A stretch of 16,773 nucleotides of DNA. It comes from Ignatzschineria sp. (lineage in GTDB: Bacteria > Pseudomonadota > Gammaproteobacteria > Cardiobacteriales > Wohlfahrtiimonadaceae). The stretch covers positions 1 through 16,773 of the forward strand of contig JASLEF010000110.1 in the NCBI GenBank assembly GCA_030151245.1, in the 5' to 3' direction. Position numbers and translations under genes: made by a program. Of this stretch, positions 14,963-16,773 are shown in pieces. Under the pieces are notes generated by a model. The model was not told the origin of the DNA and did no database searches. It was given only the letters and a program-made list of their open reading frames with translations. Numbering within the stretch: the first letter of the stretch is position 1; every line of letters starts with the position of its first letter.

Positions 14963-15209
14963 TCATAATGCGCAATTTTAACACATTGAAATGTAAAAAT
15001 GACATTAATCCCCTTAGAATAATTTTAACTAATTTAATTTATATTTCTTTGTATTTCTTTATATTTAAATCTGTAAATCTCAATATATGCTTAATGTATA
15101 TTAAATATTTTGTGGAACAATGCCGACTTCCTACACAAATATATATTAAACATATAACAAGAACATGAATTTTTCATAGCGGTCAATACACTATCTCATT
15201 TATCAGTCC
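14963..15209. other. Very AT-rich region between fnr and the SMR pair
   Basis: Markedly more AT-rich than the surrounding genes, with short tandem 10-mers (ATATTTCTTT at 15041-15050, GTATTTCTTT at 15051-15060, then ATATTT). No gene or terminator recognised. Confidence 0.5.
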
Positions 15210-15572
15210 CTAAAATATTAACATCGCATCAGCTAAATTTAAAACGACGACCCCCACCACCACTAAGGTCAAACTAATTAACTTCTGCATAGTGAGTCTT
15301 TCTCGAAAGAACAATGCTCCTGAAATAGTCATTAAAACAGTAGATAAACCAGCCCATACAGCGTAGCCGATACTCATATCAATACGACTCATCACTAAGG
15401 TAATGATAAACAGAAAAAGCGTATAACCCGCGATGACACCCAAAACACTATATTTAGGCGCACCACATCCCAGAAACTTCAAGCAGGTTGTGGCAAAAGC
15501 ACTGCAAAAGATTGCAAAAATCAGTAAAACCCAAACATTAATGCTATCGAAAAAGGCAAAAAACTCAGTCAT
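15210..15572 (-). CDS. SMR-family transporter subunit lacking the membrane Glu
   Basis: 120 residues, four hydrophobic helices, with SMR signatures IGYAVWAGLSTVL (helix 3) and GALFFRERLTMQKLISLTLVVVGVVVLNL (helix 4 region, split by a loop). Helix 1 reads AIFCSAFATTCLKF: against the partner's AICFEVIGTVCMKL, Ser24 replaces the family's proton/substrate-coupling glutamate (EmrE Glu14), while the Lys after helix 1 is kept. It overlaps the upstream SMR gene by 8 bp, so the two are translationally coupled and probably form a heterodimer. Substrate unknown (cations, polyamines and guanidinium are known for relatives). Confidence 0.85.
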   Translation of the reverse strand: MTEFFAFFDSINVWVLLIFAIFCSAFATTCLKFLGCGAPKYSVLGVIAGYTLFLFIITLVMSRIDMSIGYAVWAGLSTVLMTISGALFFRERLTMQKLISLTLVVVGVVVLNLADAMLIF

Positions 15573-15903
15573 GGGTCACCTTTTTCTGTGGCTCAAAGGT
15601 TAAACCAATAACCCCTAGACTAATTAATATAAAGGCGATAATTTTTGTATTTGAAAGATAAGCATCAAAAAAGAGAATATCAATAATCGATATTGCGACC
15701 ATCCCGATCGCTGTCCACAGCGCATAAGCGATAGATATCTGCACTTTTGCAATACAAGCCACAAATGCAACAAAACCTAACCCATAAAATACGAGCATCA
15801 AAATAGAGGGTAAAATCATATTAAACCCATCTGATAATTTCATACAAACGGTTCCTATAACTTCGAAACAGATTGCAATGGCCATTAGTAATACAGCTGG
15901 CAT
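15565..15903 (-). CDS. SMR-family (EmrE-like) transporter subunit with Glu14
   Basis: 112 residues and four membrane helices of the small multidrug resistance type. Glu14 lies in AICFEVIGTVCMKLSDGF, the classic helix 1 motif; helix 3 has IAYALWTAIGMVAISIID and helix 4 follows LSNTKIIAFILISLGVIGL. Proton-coupled export across the inner membrane is expected. GAAGGGGA lies just before the ATG. The stop TGA overlaps the second gene's ATG region. Paired SMR genes (EbrAB, MdtJI) work as heterodimers, but usually both keep the Glu. Confidence 0.9.
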   Translation of the reverse strand: MPAVLLMAIAICFEVIGTVCMKLSDGFNMILPSILMLVFYGLGFVAFVACIAKVQISIAYALWTAIGMVAISIIDILFFDAYLSNTKIIAFILISLGVIGLTFEPQKKVTHD

Positions 15904-16099
15904 AATCCCCTTCTCTACCTATTATCTTTTAAATTATGGCTGTCATTCTACACACTTTTTTGACACTATTCTGATCTAATTCATCAATTCCTCAGAATCT
16001 CTCTAAGATTTCACACCCGGAGACGATAAAAAATGATGGGGAATATTTAAAATCTCCTTTTAAAATGCTTTTTTATAATTACCCTACCAAGAAAAGCTC

Positions 16100-16121
16100 T
16101 CTTTCTAATCTCTTTCTAATC
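16100..16121. repeat. Tandem 11-bp repeat (2 copies)
   Basis: TCTTTCTAATC occurs twice head to tail in the intergenic region. Too short to interpret. Confidence 0.6.
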
Positions 16122-16410
16122 TATTTTTAAAAAACTTTTTCTCTAAAAGGATATTTCCTAGAAAAGAAGGATCATACATTAACTGAAGGTTATCAACAGA
16201 CTGTTATGAGAGAGTCTCATCAAGACCTACGTATCTTAAGATGTCATAAGAGTAATCCTTTTTATTAGTTTTCTTAGTTGAACGATTCTCCTCACGATTG
16301 AAATCCGCAATTTAGCCGTGCCCGCCTCGTTGAGTAATAACCTTCTCTTTTTATTTTTTCCACAACTAAGGTCATCTAAAACATCCCCCATCAATCTGTA
16401 AAATAATCTT

Positions 16411-16430
16411 CATAACGGTTCATAACGGTT
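16411..16430. repeat. Tandem 10-bp repeat CATAACGGTT x2
   Basis: Two exact 10-mers in tandem, about one helical turn apart, 190 bp upstream of the fMet -10. The spacing would suit two protein sites on one DNA face. Function unknown. Confidence 0.65.
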
Positions 16431-16599
16431 TTAAATTTCTCTACTGATGCTCATTAATCATAAACATTTCAAAAAGTTTCACCGACTTTGACAAAAAACA
16501 GAAAACCCAAAAAAGGTTTCTCTTCCTTAAAAACAGTAGCGTCAACACTCGCTAAAAAACAAAACATCCCCTTTTTTTCTATTCTTCCCTAATAAACAT

Positions 16600-16627
16600 T
16601 TGCATTTATATGAAACATCTATATAAT
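16600..16627 (+). promoter_or_regulatory. Sigma70 promoter of tRNA-fMet
   Basis: TTGCAT (16600-16605), 16-bp spacer, perfect TATAAT (16622-16627). The tRNA begins 15 bp later, with a short leader. Confidence 0.8.
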
Positions 16628-16641
16628 GGCTTCTTCATTGA

Positions 16642-16718
<77 letters not shown>

Positions 16719-16725
16719 AATAATA

Positions 16726-16753
16726 AAAAAGCCCGTTTTTAAGCGGGCTTTTT
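16726..16753 (+). terminator. Terminator of tRNA-fMet
   Basis: AAAAAGCCCG (16726-16735) and CGGGCTTTTT (16744-16753) form a 10-bp stem with an 8-base loop and U-run, 7 bases after the CCA end. Confidence 0.92.
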
Positions 16754-16773
16754 GCTTATTCAAATTTTTTTAT

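Larger units (their letters stand above)
15904..16641. other. Long gene-free region upstream of tRNA-fMet
   Basis: 738 bp without a supported reading frame on either strand. Contents noticed: a tandem 11-mer TCTTTCTAATC x2 (16100-16121), a hairpin ATGAGA-GAG-TCTCAT (16206-16220), a tandem 10-mer CATAACGGTT x2 (16411-16430), and the tRNA promoter at the right end. The SMR promoter must lie at the left end but is not clear. An unannotated small RNA is possible but not shown. Confidence 0.5.

Noticed and set aside
14968..15168. 66-codon frame in the AT-rich region
   Set aside because: Composition explains the open frame, the translation is Ile/Asn/Tyr-rich without motif, and no ribosome binding site precedes it.
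16190..16198. TTATCAACA as a DnaA box
   Set aside because: One mismatch to TTATCCACA, isolated, with no cluster or dnaA-type neighbours, so no origin is implied.
16501..16525. GAAAACC/GGTTTCT hairpin as a terminator or small-RNA end
   Set aside because: Bulged short stem and no proper U-run; not distinguishable from chance in this A/T-rich stretch.

Overview
The window reads as chromosomal housekeeping DNA from an AT-rich gammaproteobacterium. Several gene orders are typical of that class: yibN-grxC-secB, prmA-dusB-fis, lpxH next to a cytosolic cyclophilin, and tmcA, sdhE, efpL and fnr. The set would fit a low-GC lineage such as Ignatzschineria/Wohlfahrtiimonas (Cardiobacteriales), but that genus guess is weak and rests on composition and gene style only. 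I see no phage, transposase, CRISPR array or classical defence locus.

Layout. 1-956 (+): the last 50 codons of a rhomboid protease, coupled through TAATG to an exported lysozyme-like protein of unknown role. 1234-2497 (-): yibN-grxC-secB (redox and export) ending in a strong terminator. 2615-5733 (-): lpxH and ppiB, then an NlpE-type lipoprotein, a periplasmic cyclophilin and a BOF/YgiW protein. This forms an envelope-biogenesis and protein-folding block of separate small transcription units. 5914-8846 (-): efpL, then the prmA-dusB-fis operon (translation factor, ribosomal protein methylation, tRNA dihydrouridylation, nucleoid protein). 9125-9382 (+): sdhE, alone.

9488-12481 (-): a tRNA neighbourhood. 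Two identical tRNA-Thr(UGU) genes and two identical tRNA-Lys(UUU) genes lie on either side of tmcA, the tRNA-Met wobble acetyltransferase. Each tRNA has its own sigma70-like promoter and its own terminator. 12870-14087 (+): a TyrP/Mtr-type aromatic amino acid permease, convergent with fnr (14204-14917, -) over a shared hairpin terminator. 15210-15903 (-): an overlapping pair of SMR transporter genes, one of which lacks the family's essential membrane glutamate. 15904-16641: 738 bp with no gene found. 16642-16718 (+): initiator tRNA-fMet with promoter and terminator.

Most of the window is translation and envelope maintenance. The points most worth a second look are the asymmetric SMR pair, the rhomboid/lysozyme-like couple, the rhodanese without an active-site cysteine, the self-contained duplicated tRNA units (whose flanks differ by one hexamer of a repeat also seen elsewhere), and several perfect palindromes upstream of envelope genes.
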